A DNA stretch of 64,000 bases from Aliikangiella sp965214955. GTDB lineage: Bacteria > Pseudomonadota > Gammaproteobacteria > Enterobacterales > Kangiellaceae. Under the pieces are notes generated by a model. The model saw only the letters and a program-made list of their open reading frames with translations, was not told the DNA's origin and ran no database searches. Positions within the stretch are counted from its first letter, which is position 1. Every line of letters starts with the position of its first letter. Both the position numbers and the translations under genes were made by a program. Below, piece after piece: positions 41,522-51,761 of this stretch. The DNA is taken from positions 1,054,001-1,118,000 of the forward strand of contig CBDCCU010000009.1 in NCBI GenBank assembly GCA_965214955.1. Direction: 5' to 3'.

Positions 41522-43297
41522 ATGCGTAGCCATTATTGTGGTGATTTACTAAAGGTTTCAGAAGGTGAAACGGTTAAAGTTGCTGGTTGGATCCATCAAC
41601 AACGTGATTTGGGTGGACTGGTTTTTCTGCAAGTTCGTGACCGTAGTGGCATTATTCAGGTGGCTATCGATCCTGATCAAGAAGAGCTTTTAGCCGTAGC
41701 CAAAAAAATCCGTAATGAATTTGTGGTTTCCATTGAAGGTAAATTGCGTAATCGCCCCGAGTCTATGATTAATAAAGACATGCAAACGGGTACTATTGAG
41801 ATTGCTGCGGCCACTATTGAAATACTCAATAAATCAGAGCCGCCTGCAATTTTAGTGAATGAGCACGAAGAAGTCTCTGAAGAGCTGCGCTTAAAATATC
41901 GCTACTTAGATTTGCGCCGCCCCGAAATGCAACAAAAAATCTTGTTCCGCAATAAAATTGCTAAAAAACTGCGTGACTTTCTCGAAACCGAAAACTTTGC
42001 CGATATTGAAACACCTATTTTAACCAAAGCAACACCCGAAGGCGCGCGCGACTACTTAGTACCTAGTCGAACTAATAAAGGCGCTTTCTTTGCTTTGCCT
42101 CAGTCGCCACAGCTTTTTAAACAGTTATTAATGATGAGTGGCTTTGATCGTTACTATCAAATTGTTCGCTGTTTTAGAGACGAAGATTTACGTGCCGACC
42201 GTCAGCCAGAATTTACCCAACTTGATATTGAAACTTCGTTTATGGACGAAGAGCAAATTATGAGCATGATGGAAAAAATGATCCGTAATTTGTTTATCGA
42301 ATGTTTAGATGTTGATTTAGGTGAGTTTCCAAGAATGCCTTATGCCGAAGCCATGCAAAAATATGGTAGCGATAAACCTGATCTTCGGGTTGATATTGAA
42401 TTGGTTGATGTGGCCGATTTATTAAAAACGGTTGATTTTAAAGTATTTGCAGGTCCCGCCAATGATCCTAAAGGTCGTGTAGCGGCAATTTGTGTACCGG
42501 GTGGCAGTGAGCTTAGCCGTAAACAAATTGATGAGCTTGGTGCTTACGCAGGTCGTTATGGCGCAAAAGGTTTAGCTTGGATCAAAGTGAAAGAAACGAG
42601 TAAAGGTATTGAAGGGGTTCAATCACCTGTTGCCAAGTTTTTAAATGATGAAATTGTTAATGCCATTGTTGAAAGAACTAATGCCAGTGCGGGAGATATT
42701 TTATTATTTGGTGCCGACTCTTACAAAGTGGTTACTGATTCACTTGGCGCGCTAAGATTAAAAGTTGCCGAAGATCGCGGATTAGTTTCAAAAGAGTGGA
42801 AACCATTATGGGTTGTTGATTTCCCAATGTTTGAAGAAGATGAAGGTCAGCTTCATGCGCTTCATCATCCATTTACTGCACCCAAAGAAAATAATGCCGA
42901 GCAATTACGCGCCAATCCAACTCAAACATTATCGCGTGCATACGACATGGTTTTAAACGGCTGTGAAGTTGGTGGTGGTTCGGTACGTATTCACAACCAA
43001 GATATTCAAGCGGCGGTTTTTGATATTTTAGGCATTGAAAAAAAGGAAGCCGAAGAAAAATTTGGTTTCTTACTCGAAGCATTAAAATATGGCTGTCCTC
43101 CACATGGCGGTATTGCTTTTGGTTTAGACAGGCTAGTTATGTTAATGGTCGGAGCAGATTCTATTCGTGATGTGATTGCTTTTCCTAAAACCACCACCGC
43201 AAGTTGCCCATTAACTTCTGCACCGTCGGTCGTTTCAGAGCAGCAACTTAAAGAATTGCATATTGCGTCAACGGTTAAAAAAGACGAGCAAAACTAA
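41522..43297 (+). CDS. aspS: Aspartyl-tRNA synthetase
   Basis: Class II synthetase of 591 residues that charges tRNA-Asp. An N-terminal OB fold (VKVAGWIHQQRDLGGLVFLQ) precedes the catalytic core with motif 2 (CFRDEDLRADRQPEFTQLDI), the bacterial GAD insertion domain and motif 3 (GGIAFGLDRLVMLMVGADSI). I start at ATG 41522; a TTG six bases upstream is less likely. yebC follows after 33 bases, a frequent gene pair. Confidence 0.97.
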   Translation: MRSHYCGDLLKVSEGETVKVAGWIHQQRDLGGLVFLQVRDRSGIIQVAIDPDQEELLAVAKKIRNEFVVSIEGKLRNRPESMINKDMQTGTIEIAAATIEILNKSEPPAILVNEHEEVSEELRLKYRYLDLRRPEMQQKILFRNKIAKKLRDFLETENFADIETPILTKATPEGARDYLVPSRTNKGAFFALPQSPQLFKQLLMMSGFDRYYQIVRCFRDEDLRADRQPEFTQLDIETSFMDEEQIMSMMEKMIRNLFIECLDVDLGEFPRMPYAEAMQKYGSDKPDLRVDIELVDVADLLKTVDFKVFAGPANDPKGRVAAICVPGGSELSRKQIDELGAYAGRYGAKGLAWIKVKETSKGIEGVQSPVAKFLNDEIVNAIVERTNASAGDILLFGADSYKVVTDSLGALRLKVAEDRGLVSKEWKPLWVVDFPMFEEDEGQLHALHHPFTAPKENNAEQLRANPTQTLSRAYDMVLNGCEVGGGSVRIHNQDIQAAVFDILGIEKKEAEEKFGFLLEALKYGCPPHGGIAFGLDRLVMLMVGADSIRDVIAFPKTTTASCPLTSAPSVVSEQQLKELHIASTVKKDEQN

Positions 43298-43330
43298 GTA
43301 AAAACTAAAAAGAATTAGCGGAGAACAACA

Positions 43331-44074
43331 ATGGCTGGACATAGTAAGTGGGCTAACATTAAGCACCGAAAAGCCGCCCAAGATGCAAAGCGCGGAAAAA
43401 TTTTCACCAAAATTATTCGCGAACTGGTGGTGGCGGCAAAACAAGGGGGCGCAAACCCCGAAGATAACCCGTCATTACGCGCAGTCATTGATAAAGCCCT
43501 TGGCGCCAATATGAAACGCGACACCATCGACAAAGCGGTTGCCAGAGGTGCGGGTAATGCCGAAGGTGATGATTATGAAAATTTAATCTATGAAGGTTAT
43601 GCACCGGGCGGCGTAGCAATATTAGTTGATTGTTTAACCGATAATAAAAACCGTACCGTTGCCGAGGTTCGTTATGCTTTCTCTAAATCGGGTTGCGAGC
43701 TAGCCGCATCGGGCTCGGTGGCTTATTTGTTTGAGCGCAAAGGTCAAATGGTATTTTCTGCCGAAGTTGATGAAGACACCTTAATGGAAGAAGCGTTAGA
43801 AGCAGGAGCCGATGATATTGTTAATCACGAAGATGGCTCGTTTGAAGTGCTAACCGCGCCAGAAGAGTTTATGAATGTAAAAGATGCATTGGTTGCAAAA
43901 GGATTAAACCCCGAAGCAGGTGAAGTGACTATGTTGCCTTCTACTCAAGCCGAGCTAGATGTATCAACGGCGGTTAAGGTTTTAAACTTAATTGATCGCC
44001 TTGATGACTTAGATGATACACAAAATATTTACCATAATGGTGATATTCCAGCCGAGGCGTATGAGCAGTTGTAA
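43331..44074 (+). CDS. yebC: YebC/PmpR family DNA-binding regulatory protein
   Basis: 247-residue member of the YebC/TACO1 family with the signature start AGHSKWANIKHRKAAQDAKR. Members act as transcriptional regulators or, as shown for some, as factors helping ribosomes through proline-rich stretches. Three-domain fold expected; no membrane segments. AGCGGAG lies upstream of the ATG. Probably cotranscribed with aspS. Confidence 0.96.
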   Translation: MAGHSKWANIKHRKAAQDAKRGKIFTKIIRELVVAAKQGGANPEDNPSLRAVIDKALGANMKRDTIDKAVARGAGNAEGDDYENLIYEGYAPGGVAILVDCLTDNKNRTVAEVRYAFSKSGCELAASGSVAYLFERKGQMVFSAEVDEDTLMEEALEAGADDIVNHEDGSFEVLTAPEEFMNVKDALVAKGLNPEAGEVTMLPSTQAELDVSTAVKVLNLIDRLDDLDDTQNIYHNGDIPAEAYEQL

Positions 44075-44082
44075 TATCTAAA

Positions 44083-44118
44083 AAGTTGTTCGCGATTTTA
44101 AACGATAGCGAACAACTT
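44083..44118 (-). terminator. Strong hairpin after yebC
   Basis: AAGTTGTTCGC and GCGAACAACTT form an eleven-base perfect stem starting nine bases after the yebC stop. On the plus strand no T run follows; on the minus strand TTTTTAG follows, so the classic terminator reads on the minus strand. It may still protect the yebC 3' end. Confidence 0.55.
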
Positions 44119-44240
44119 TCTAAAACATCAAACAGATGTTTCTCTTTCCTTGCGGTTCAATTTAATAGTGCCTAACTTGATTTACACTATTTAAGTTATG
44201 CTAAGATACTTCAATAATAACAAAACCAAAGGATCTTCCG

Positions 44241-45089
44241 TTGCATTGCGCAAACTGTAAAGCAGAACTTACTGGTGATTTTTGCTCGAATTGTGGTCAG
44301 TCGGCAAAGTCAAAACGTGGCCCTATTTGGCGAGTGATTGGCGAGTTTTCGGAAGAAATATTTGCGCCTAATTCTAAGTTTTTTTCTAGTCTTTTTACCT
44401 TGCTGTTTAAACCGGGTCATTTAAGTAAAAAGTTTATTGATGGAAAAAGAGTTTCTATACTGCCTCCTGTAAGAATGTATTTAGTGGTAAGTGTTTTATT
44501 TTTCTTGGTTTTTGAGATCCCTGATATTCCTGTTGATAACCAAAATGTTTATATCGGTGAAACCCTACTCGGTAGAGAAGAGCCTATTGAAGGCGGTGGT
44601 AATTTTAATTTTATCAGTATGCCCGATTCTGATGATGTAGTTTCGCGTTGGGTAAATAAGCAGCTCGAAGATAAAAAAGAAATGCTAAAAACCCAAAACC
44701 CGCAAGTAACTATTGACCGCATTTTTAACAAGTTAGAAAACCTATTGCCCAACGCGCTGATTTTATTTCTGCCGTTATTTGCGCTGTTAATGAAAATTCT
44801 TTATCTGTTTAAAAGAGTGCTTTATTTTGATCATTTAATATTTTCATTGCATTTTCAAACTTGGTTAATGGGAATGGTGCTTATTATTTATGGGCTAGCA
44901 CTGCAAAATGCTTATTGGTCGTGGCTAACTGTGGTCATTCCAATTTATTTAGCTATGGCACAAAAGGCGGTTTATCAACAAACTTATTGGCTTGTGATCC
45001 CGAAAACTTTTTTAATTTTGGTGATTTATACGGTGATCGCTTCTATTTGTGGGGCGATGGCATTTGCTGGGGCAATAGCGTTGCTTTAG
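44241..45089 (+). CDS. DUF3667 family membrane protein
   Basis: 282 residues. The N-terminus is a zinc ribbon with two CxxC pairs (CANCKAEL and CSNCGQS); then LSKKFIDGKRVSILPPVRMY, the DUF3667 hallmark, leads into several transmembrane helices in the C-terminal half. Function unknown. Translation probably starts at TTG 44241, 7 bases after AAAGGATC, since the first cysteine follows immediately. Confidence 0.82.
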   Translation: MHCANCKAELTGDFCSNCGQSAKSKRGPIWRVIGEFSEEIFAPNSKFFSSLFTLLFKPGHLSKKFIDGKRVSILPPVRMYLVVSVLFFLVFEIPDIPVDNQNVYIGETLLGREEPIEGGGNFNFISMPDSDDVVSRWVNKQLEDKKEMLKTQNPQVTIDRIFNKLENLLPNALILFLPLFALLMKILYLFKRVLYFDHLIFSLHFQTWLMGMVLIIYGLALQNAYWSWLTVVIPIYLAMAQKAVYQQTYWLVIPKTFLILVIYTVIASICGAMAFAGAIALL

Positions 45090-45257
45090 ATTTGCCAAGC
45101 GATGCATTTTGAAAAAGCGAGTGTATTACTGAGATATTTTTCTTATCAGAGTAAGTTGGGACAAAATCTCTAACCAGCTTCAATTGACCTTATGGCTTGT
45201 ATTCCTTATCCTCAGGGAATAACAAATTATTCTAACCTATCGACTCTAGGGCCTTTA

Positions 45258-47852
45258 ATGAAACTTCGTGCTTTATTTTTATTATTTTTTTCTTCATTTA
45301 GCTTTTTTTCAATAGCCAATAACTCAGTTAGCCTTGACTATTATTTAGCCAATAATCAGCAATATATTCAGCAAATTCCCACCCCTGAGTCAGTTTTGGG
45401 TTATCAGGTAGGTGAATGGCATGTAAGACCTGAGCAATTAACTCAGTATTTTTATGCCCTTGAAAAAGCATCCGACAGGGTAAAAGTTAAAGTGATTGGC
45501 TATAGCCACGAAAAACGCCCGCTTATTTTGGCTTTTATTTCTTCTCCCGAGAATATTAAACAGCTAGATAACCTTCAACAAAAACACCTGCAAAATGCCT
45601 CTGATACCCCTATGATTTCGTGGATGGGCTATAGTGTTCACGGTAATGAAGCCAGTGGTAGTAATGCATCTATGCTGTTTGCGTATCATTATGCGGCATC
45701 GAATGATAAAGAAACTTTAGCCCAACTTAATGATCAGGTTATTATTGTTGATCCTAGCCTTAATCCAGATGGACTTGCACGTTTTGCCAGTTGGGTAAAC
45801 TCGCATAAAAGCAAAACCCCGAGTAATGACTCTGCCCATCGAGAACATAATGAAGGTTGGCCGTCGGGCAGAACAAATCATTATTGGTTTGATTTAAACC
45901 GAGACTGGCTATTGCTTAGACACCCTGAATCACGCGCGCGCGTTGCCCAGTTTCATCAATGGAAACCCCATGTATTAACGGATTTTCACGAAATGGGTAC
46001 TAATGCCACCTACTTTTTTCAGCCTGGTGTACCTAGCAGGCAAAATCCATTAACCCCCGATGCCAACTTTAGAATGACCGCAACCATTGCTGAGTACCAT
46101 GCTAAAGCTTTGGATGACATTGGTAGTTTATATTACAGCCAAGAAAACTTTGATGACTTTTATTATGGCAAAGGCTCTACTTATCCTGATGTGCATGGCA
46201 CGGTGGGAATATTATTTGAACAAGCCAGCGCGCGCGGACATTTACAAGAATCAAATTTTGGTAATGTAAGTTTTCCATTTGCGATTAAAAATCACTTAAC
46301 CACTTCTTTTTCAACCATTAAAGCCGTGCAAGCTAATCAAGTGAGCTTAAAGAAAATGCGCTCATCATTTATTGGTGATGGCAAAAAGTTGGCTAAAGAC
46401 GATAAAAATAAAGCGGTGGTGTTTAGCTCAAAAGATAAAACACGGGTGAATGAATTGCTGAGTTTATTAAATCAGCATCATATTAAAGTTTATCAATTGC
46501 CCGAAACTATAAAAGCTAGTCAGCAAAGGTTTGTTAAAAATGAGTCGTTTGTTGTGCCTTTAGCCCAACCACAATACCGATTAATAAAGTCGATGTTTGA
46601 GCACAGGAAATCCTTTGCTGATCAGGTTTTTTATGATGTATCAGCGTGGAATATGGCTGATGCCTTTGATGTGAACTTTAGTTTTGTTAATCGCTCTACT
46701 TTTGAGTCTGACTGGATCAATGATAAAAACTTAGCTTTAGCCAATGTTGAGCAACAAACAATTAAAAACATAACAGATCAAACTATTGCCTTAGCTTTTG
46801 ACTGGACAGATTTTAACGGCGCAAAAACATTAGTTAAGCTTCAACAAAAAGGTTTGCGCGTGCAGGTATTAACCAAGCCTGCGAGTTATCAATCGGGTGA
46901 TACAAAGGCGCAACTGACTGCGGGAAGTTTAATTTTACCGCTTGATAATCAATCCATTAAAAGAAATGAGCTTATCAATTGGCTAAAAACTCAAGCGCTG
47001 TCTCAGTCGGTTGAAATTAGTCGCGGTTTATCTATTAGTGGTGTTGACTTAGGTAGCTCAAGCGTTCCTGTGTTAAAGCAAGTAAAACCAATGATTGTGG
47101 TTGGACGTGGTGTGTCGGCTTATAGTGCTGGTGAGGCATGGTATTGGTTAGACCAAACCTTAAATCAGCCCGTGTCATTAATTGAAAAAGACAGTTTAAA
47201 CCGTATTAACTTTAACGATTATACCCATTTAATCATGGTAAATGGGAGCTACGGGTTTAGTGATAAGCTTAAGCAAAAAATTGAGCAATGGGTTCGAGGT
47301 GGCGGGGTTATCATTGCCTACCGTGGCGGTGCAAAATGGTTAATCGATCAAGGCTGGACATCGAGCAAGGTGGTTGATTTTGATAAGCCTGTTGACACTA
47401 AAGCCGCTTATGCAAGCAAGGGACAGGTTGATGCCAAGCATGTTGTTGGTGGCGCTATTACCAATGCAGTTATCGACACAACTCATCCACTAGGTTTTGG
47501 GCTCGATAATAAAAATATTGCCCTTTTTAAACGAGGCGATATGTTTTTTTCAGAAGCTAAAGAATCTTTTGTTTCAATTGCCCGCTTTAGCGATAAGCCG
47601 CATAGAGCAGGTTATATGTCTAATGAAGTAGCCGAGCATATTGCCGATGGAACCAGCCTTTTAGTTCAAGGTTTAGGACGAGGAAAGTTAATTGCTTTTT
47701 CTGATAACCCACTGTTTCGAGGCTATTGGTATGGCAGTGGTAAAGTTTTTAATAATGCTCTGTTTTTTGGCGAAGTGATCCGAGCTTCAAGTAAAACTCA
47801 AGAGAAAAAACAAAAGCCAAAACAGAAAAAAGCTAAAAAAGATGATGAATAA
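45258..47852 (+). CDS. Secreted M14 family zinc carboxypeptidase-like protein
   Basis: 864-residue exported peptidase. A signal peptide (LRALFLLFFSSFSFFSIA) ends near residue 20. The M14 domain has HGNEASGSNASM (HxxE zinc ligands), a third His region in VLTDFHEMGTNATYFF and a catalytic Glu candidate in GILFEQASARG. The C-terminal half contains a DJ-1/glutamine-amidotransferase-like segment (HLIMVNGSYGFSD, WVRGGGVIIAYRGG). A Lys-rich tail ends the protein. I chose the ATG at 45258 because the signal peptide starts there; the frame is open further upstream. Likely periplasmic or outer-membrane associated peptide degradation. Confidence 0.87.
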   Translation: MKLRALFLLFFSSFSFFSIANNSVSLDYYLANNQQYIQQIPTPESVLGYQVGEWHVRPEQLTQYFYALEKASDRVKVKVIGYSHEKRPLILAFISSPENIKQLDNLQQKHLQNASDTPMISWMGYSVHGNEASGSNASMLFAYHYAASNDKETLAQLNDQVIIVDPSLNPDGLARFASWVNSHKSKTPSNDSAHREHNEGWPSGRTNHYWFDLNRDWLLLRHPESRARVAQFHQWKPHVLTDFHEMGTNATYFFQPGVPSRQNPLTPDANFRMTATIAEYHAKALDDIGSLYYSQENFDDFYYGKGSTYPDVHGTVGILFEQASARGHLQESNFGNVSFPFAIKNHLTTSFSTIKAVQANQVSLKKMRSSFIGDGKKLAKDDKNKAVVFSSKDKTRVNELLSLLNQHHIKVYQLPETIKASQQRFVKNESFVVPLAQPQYRLIKSMFEHRKSFADQVFYDVSAWNMADAFDVNFSFVNRSTFESDWINDKNLALANVEQQTIKNITDQTIALAFDWTDFNGAKTLVKLQQKGLRVQVLTKPASYQSGDTKAQLTAGSLILPLDNQSIKRNELINWLKTQALSQSVEISRGLSISGVDLGSSSVPVLKQVKPMIVVGRGVSAYSAGEAWYWLDQTLNQPVSLIEKDSLNRINFNDYTHLIMVNGSYGFSDKLKQKIEQWVRGGGVIIAYRGGAKWLIDQGWTSSKVVDFDKPVDTKAAYASKGQVDAKHVVGGAITNAVIDTTHPLGFGLDNKNIALFKRGDMFFSEAKESFVSIARFSDKPHRAGYMSNEVAEHIADGTSLLVQGLGRGKLIAFSDNPLFRGYWYGSGKVFNNALFFGEVIRASSKTQEKKQKPKQKKAKKDDE

Positions 47853-47861
47853 TTGAATATT

Positions 47862-48437
47862 ATGAATAGTCCAAAATCTTATCCTATTCCAACTTTGCGA
47901 AATGGTCATCTGGTATTAAGACCTTGTAAGCCTTCTGACTATGAGCGTATGAAATACTATCGCCAAGACGAAGAAAGCTGCAAATATATTCGCCCTGCCG
48001 AAAGTGATGAAAGAATCAAAGAAATCGTCGATTCTCACTGTCAACCTTGGCAAGTTAAAGAGAACTACTGGAATGCACTAATGATCACTAGCAATGATAG
48101 TGATGAGGTTGCAGGAGAAATTTTATTTAGACTAGAAGATCTTGAGCACCAAAGAGTCGAACTAGGCTATAGGATTGCTCCAGATTCAATGCAGAAAGGT
48201 TTAGCAAGTTCTGCTTGTGATTTACTGATAGACTATTTATTTTCAACCTTTAAATTTCATAAAATAGTCGCCAAGTGTGATCCTGAAAATGTGGGCTCAT
48301 ATAAGGTGATGGAAAAGGTTGGTATGGTGCGCGAAGCTTATTTTAAAAGCCACTTTAAAATTGGCGACAAATGGACCGATCAACTCGATTACGGCATTTT
48401 ACGCGAAGACTGGCTTAGAAACCGCCAGAGCGCTTGA
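47862..48437 (+). CDS. GNAT family N-acetyltransferase (RimJ/RimL-like)
   Basis: 191 residues with the acetyl-CoA domain of the RimJ/RimL type (HLVLRPCKPSDYERMKYYRQ, VELGYRIAPDSMQKGLASSA, and AKCDPENVGSYKVMEKVGMV). Substrate unknown; relatives acetylate ribosomal proteins, antibiotics or spermidine. Starts ten bases after the M14 peptidase; a TTG nine bases upstream is also in frame. Confidence 0.87.
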   Translation: MNSPKSYPIPTLRNGHLVLRPCKPSDYERMKYYRQDEESCKYIRPAESDERIKEIVDSHCQPWQVKENYWNALMITSNDSDEVAGEILFRLEDLEHQRVELGYRIAPDSMQKGLASSACDLLIDYLFSTFKFHKIVAKCDPENVGSYKVMEKVGMVREAYFKSHFKIGDKWTDQLDYGILREDWLRNRQSA

Positions 48438-48508
48438 TTTTAGTAAGTGAGTCGCACTATATTGTGTGCATTAATTTAAAAAACTTAAACTATATCTAGG
48501 AAAATAAT

Positions 48509-50926
48509 ATGAAGGGTCTGCTGCTGCGCTTGAGTTTAATGTTAGTTGTAATTGGATTTACAATGACTCCCAATAGCGTTCAGGCAGGCAAGTTATCGGA
48601 GCTTGAACAACTTAACGAGCTTGATAACGGTTTTGTTGGGATCATTTATGATCGCAAAAACGATAAAATCTATTTAAAAATAGATCAACTTAATCAGCAA
48701 TTTATTTATCAAACCAGTTTGCCTTCGGGTTTAGGATCAAATGATATTGGTTTAGATCGCGGGCAGTTAAGCAATACACGTCTTGCGGTTTTTGAGCGTG
48801 GCGGTAATCGGGTTTTTCTTAAGCAATTACCAACAGATTATAGAGCCAACACCAACAACAAAAAAGAAAAACAAGCCGTTGAGCAAGCCTTTGCTAGTTC
48901 TATTTTGTGGGGGTTTCCAATCGTTGATTCTGGTAAAGGTTGGCTTTTGGTTGATGCCAGTGACTTTGTTCTGCAAGATATTCATCGTGTTGGTGATCGC
49001 TTAAAAAGTCGTAATCAAGGTAGCGGCTATAAAGTGGATAAAACACGCTCTGCGATTTATATGCCTCGCACTACGGCTTTTCCTGATAATACCGAGCTAG
49101 AAGCAACGATTACCCTTGTGGGCAATAACCCCGGTAACTATTTAAGACAAGTAACACCCGATGCGAAAAGTGTGACCTTAAAAATGCACCATAGTTTTGT
49201 GCGTTTACCTAAACCAGGTTATAAGCCGCGCAGGTTTTTACCTAAAAGTGGATATTGGAGCGTGCAGTTTAAAGACTATGCGTCTGCTATTAATCAAAAT
49301 ATCACGCAGCGCTATATTGGTCGCCATCGTTTAGAAAAGAAAAATCCACAGGCTGAGGTTAGCGAAGCCAAAGAGCCTATTGTTTATTATTTAGATCCAG
49401 GGGTTCCAGAACCAGTTAAATCTGCATTAATTGATGGCGCATTATGGTGGAACGAAGCTTTTGAGGCGATTGGCTATAAAGATGCTTTTCAAGTAAAAAT
49501 ATTGCCTGCTAATGCTGATCCTATGGATGTTCGCTATAACGTAATCCAATGGGTGCATCGTGCAACCCGAGGTTGGTCTTACGGTGGCAGTGTTACCGAT
49601 CCGCGTACGGGTGAAATTATTAAAGGTCATGTAACGCTTGGCTCGTTAAGAGTTAGACAAGACTATCTAATTGCTCAAGCCTTAATGGCGCCTTTTGCAA
49701 AAGATGAAAACGATCAAGCGTTAATGGATTTAGCCTTAGCCAGAATCCGCCAATTATCGGCGCACGAAGTGGGACACACCATTGGACTTGCACATAACTT
49801 TGCCGCCAGCACTTACGGGCGCGAATCGGTTATGGATTATCCGCATCCGCAATTTGAGCTTCAAGGTAATAAGGTGATTGCGCCAAATGCTTATGGTGTT
49901 GGTTTAGGCAAATGGGATAAGGCGGCTATTGCTTATGGTTATCAGTCATTCCCTGAAGATAAAGAAGATTTATGGCTGCCTCAATTAATTGCCGAAAATG
50001 ATGCTAAAGGATTACTTTATATTTCTGATCCCGACTCACGCAGAATGGGTAGTGCTCATGCTAAAGCTAGCCTGTGGGACAATGGCGAAGATAGCGTGGT
50101 TGAGCTAGAAAAAATGAAAAAAATTCGTCAAGTTGCGCTTAAAAACTTTGGCGGAAGAAACTTAAAGCGTGGAGAGGCTTGGTCATCACTGCAAGAAATT
50201 ATTGTTCCTGTTTATTATTTTCACCGCTATCAAATAGAAGCAGTGGGTAAATTGCTCGGTGGATTAAACTATGATTATTCAATCAAACGCAGTAACCAAG
50301 CTAAACCAGTAACAAAGGTCAGTGGCGAAAAACAAGTTGAAGCACTTAATAGTATTTTAGATACGCTAATGCCCGAGTTTTTAAAGCTCCCAGAAAATGT
50401 GGCATCAATTATTCCACCTAAAGCGTTAGGGCATAGAAAAGATAGAGAGTCGGTGCAAGGAAGTGCTGGTGTGGCTTTTGATCAAATAGCGATGGCACAA
50501 GCCTCGGCTCAGCACTCTTTGAGCATTTTGTTAAACCCACAAAGGTTAGCGCGACTAGTTGAGCAAAGCGCGCAAGATCCAACCATTCCTTCAATTGAGT
50601 CGATGCGATTAGAAATTCATCAAAAAATTATTGAGCAAAATTACAATGGGATTGAGGCGGTAATTCATCAAGCCGTGATTGATTTAGTTTATTCCAATTA
50701 CTTAAACCTACTGGCGAATGATGCGGTTTCTCAGCCCGTTAAAATGCAGATCTTAGGAGTATTGCTAAAAGAAAAAGATTATTTGCAACGCAAACTGATC
50801 GCGATAAGAAAAACTAGTAGCTATTATGGCTTTTATGCTTATCAAGTAAAACGATTAGAAGACTTGTCTTTAGATAATGACAATATTATTGCGTTACCTA
50901 AAATGCCGCCAGGCTCACCGATTTAG
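48509..50926 (+). CDS. Secreted zinc-dependent metalloprotease (DUF5117/DUF5118 type)
   Basis: 805-residue exported protein. The signal peptide (LLLRLSLMLVVIGFTMTPNS) precedes an N-terminal DUF5117-like domain (GFVGIIYDRKNDKIYLKIDQ). The zincin motif HEVGHTIGLAHNF, followed by SVMDYPHPQ (the Met-turn), is complete, so the enzyme should be active. The family is frequent in Bacteroidota and in marine gammaproteobacteria. Substrates unknown. It is followed by a terminator shared with the convergent cobalamin-binding protein gene. Confidence 0.9.
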   Translation: MKGLLLRLSLMLVVIGFTMTPNSVQAGKLSELEQLNELDNGFVGIIYDRKNDKIYLKIDQLNQQFIYQTSLPSGLGSNDIGLDRGQLSNTRLAVFERGGNRVFLKQLPTDYRANTNNKKEKQAVEQAFASSILWGFPIVDSGKGWLLVDASDFVLQDIHRVGDRLKSRNQGSGYKVDKTRSAIYMPRTTAFPDNTELEATITLVGNNPGNYLRQVTPDAKSVTLKMHHSFVRLPKPGYKPRRFLPKSGYWSVQFKDYASAINQNITQRYIGRHRLEKKNPQAEVSEAKEPIVYYLDPGVPEPVKSALIDGALWWNEAFEAIGYKDAFQVKILPANADPMDVRYNVIQWVHRATRGWSYGGSVTDPRTGEIIKGHVTLGSLRVRQDYLIAQALMAPFAKDENDQALMDLALARIRQLSAHEVGHTIGLAHNFAASTYGRESVMDYPHPQFELQGNKVIAPNAYGVGLGKWDKAAIAYGYQSFPEDKEDLWLPQLIAENDAKGLLYISDPDSRRMGSAHAKASLWDNGEDSVVELEKMKKIRQVALKNFGGRNLKRGEAWSSLQEIIVPVYYFHRYQIEAVGKLLGGLNYDYSIKRSNQAKPVTKVSGEKQVEALNSILDTLMPEFLKLPENVASIIPPKALGHRKDRESVQGSAGVAFDQIAMAQASAQHSLSILLNPQRLARLVEQSAQDPTIPSIESMRLEIHQKIIEQNYNGIEAVIHQAVIDLVYSNYLNLLANDAVSQPVKMQILGVLLKEKDYLQRKLIAIRKTSSYYGFYAYQVKRLEDLSLDNDNIIALPKMPPGSPI

Positions 50927-50949
50927 ATTGGCTTTAGTTAAAGCATTTT

Positions 50950-50983
50950 AAAAGCCCTGAATTATTGTTTGGGGCTTTTTTTT
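50950..50983. terminator. Rho-independent terminator between convergent genes
   Basis: AAAAGCCC and GGGGCTTTT form the stem around a 13-base loop, followed by a run of eight T. It ends the metalloprotease transcript and its right part reaches the stop codon of the minus-strand gene that starts at 51761. Confidence 0.85.
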
Positions 50984-51761
50984 AAAGTGGTTGCTTTTCT
51001 AAAAACTCTCTTTCTAAAAACGCTAAACTTCTTAACCCATACCAAGAAAAGTATTCACCGTCTACTAAAGCGCAGCCATAGCCTAGTTTGAGTAGCTGAT
51101 CTTTATAGCGCTCAAAAGGAAACGGCTCGCTAGAAAAAAGTAATAGGGTAGATTCAGTAGGGTAGTCTTGTAAATTAATCGTTGGGTATTTTTCATCAAA
51201 TTGAATTCTCTGAGTTTCAAAGCCAAGCTTGTCAATAACCGACTGAATAAATGTATTGTTGCCAATTGCCATCCAAGGATCTTGCCAAATTAAATATAAA
51301 AGTTTTTGCTGCTTGGTCGGCCTTTTCCACCATTGGATAATGCCAGGAAAGTCTTCTAAGTTAGTTATTTTATTAGTTTTTTTGTTGCGGGCTATTGCTT
51401 GCCATCGCTCAGCTATTTTTTGCAGTTTGTTATTTTCTAAATGTTGATTCAGCTTTATCAGCTCTTTAGCAACATCATTAATTGATTCAATATGCAAGGC
51501 AACATAATCAAAAGGGCAAGTTTGCGCCATCTCTAAAGTGTTTTCTTCTTTGTCTAAAATAATAATATCTGGGTTAACTGTTTTAATTTTTTCCCAGTTA
51601 ACATCTTTTGTTCCGCCAACTTTGGGAATTTGCTCAATACTAGGCTGTGGATGAATACAAAAGCGCGAGCGACCCACCAAATTAACTCCACAATGAAGTA
51701 ATGTTTCGGTAATTGATGGAACTAAGCAAACAACACGTTTTGATTGGTTTAACGAGATAAT
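50982..51761 (-). CDS. Cobalamin-binding helical backbone protein (BtuF-like), non-AUG start
   Basis: Helical-backbone metal receptor domain related to BtuF. Family blocks are RVVCLVPSITETLLHCGV, VGRSRFCIHP, PKVGGTKDVNWEKI and PDIIILDKEENT. No signal peptide is visible. The first canonical start is TTG at 51680, but conserved sequence extends in frame back to about 51761, where AAGGAG is followed eight bases later by ATT and ATC and an in-frame stop closes the frame. So either the start is ATT, as in infC, or one base is wrong. Length from ATT is 259 residues, normal for the family. It faces the adenosyltransferase gene on the other strand. Confidence 0.75.
   Translation of the reverse strand: MISLNQSKRVVCLVPSITETLLHCGVNLVGRSRFCIHPQPSIEQIPKVGGTKDVNWEKIKTVNPDIIILDKEENTLEMAQTCPFDYVALHIESINDVAKELIKLNQHLENNKLQKIAERWQAIARNKKTNKITNLEDFPGIIQWWKRPTKQQKLLYLIWQDPWMAIGNNTFIQSVIDKLGFETQRIQFDEKYPTINLQDYPTESTLLLFSSEPFPFERYKDQLLKLGYGCALVDGEYFSWYGLRSLAFLEREFLEKQPL

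Noticed and set aside
44861..45112. Open frame of 83 codons overlapping the end of the DUF3667 gene
   Set aside because: It lies entirely in another frame of a gene with clear family motifs, and its protein has no domain-like features.
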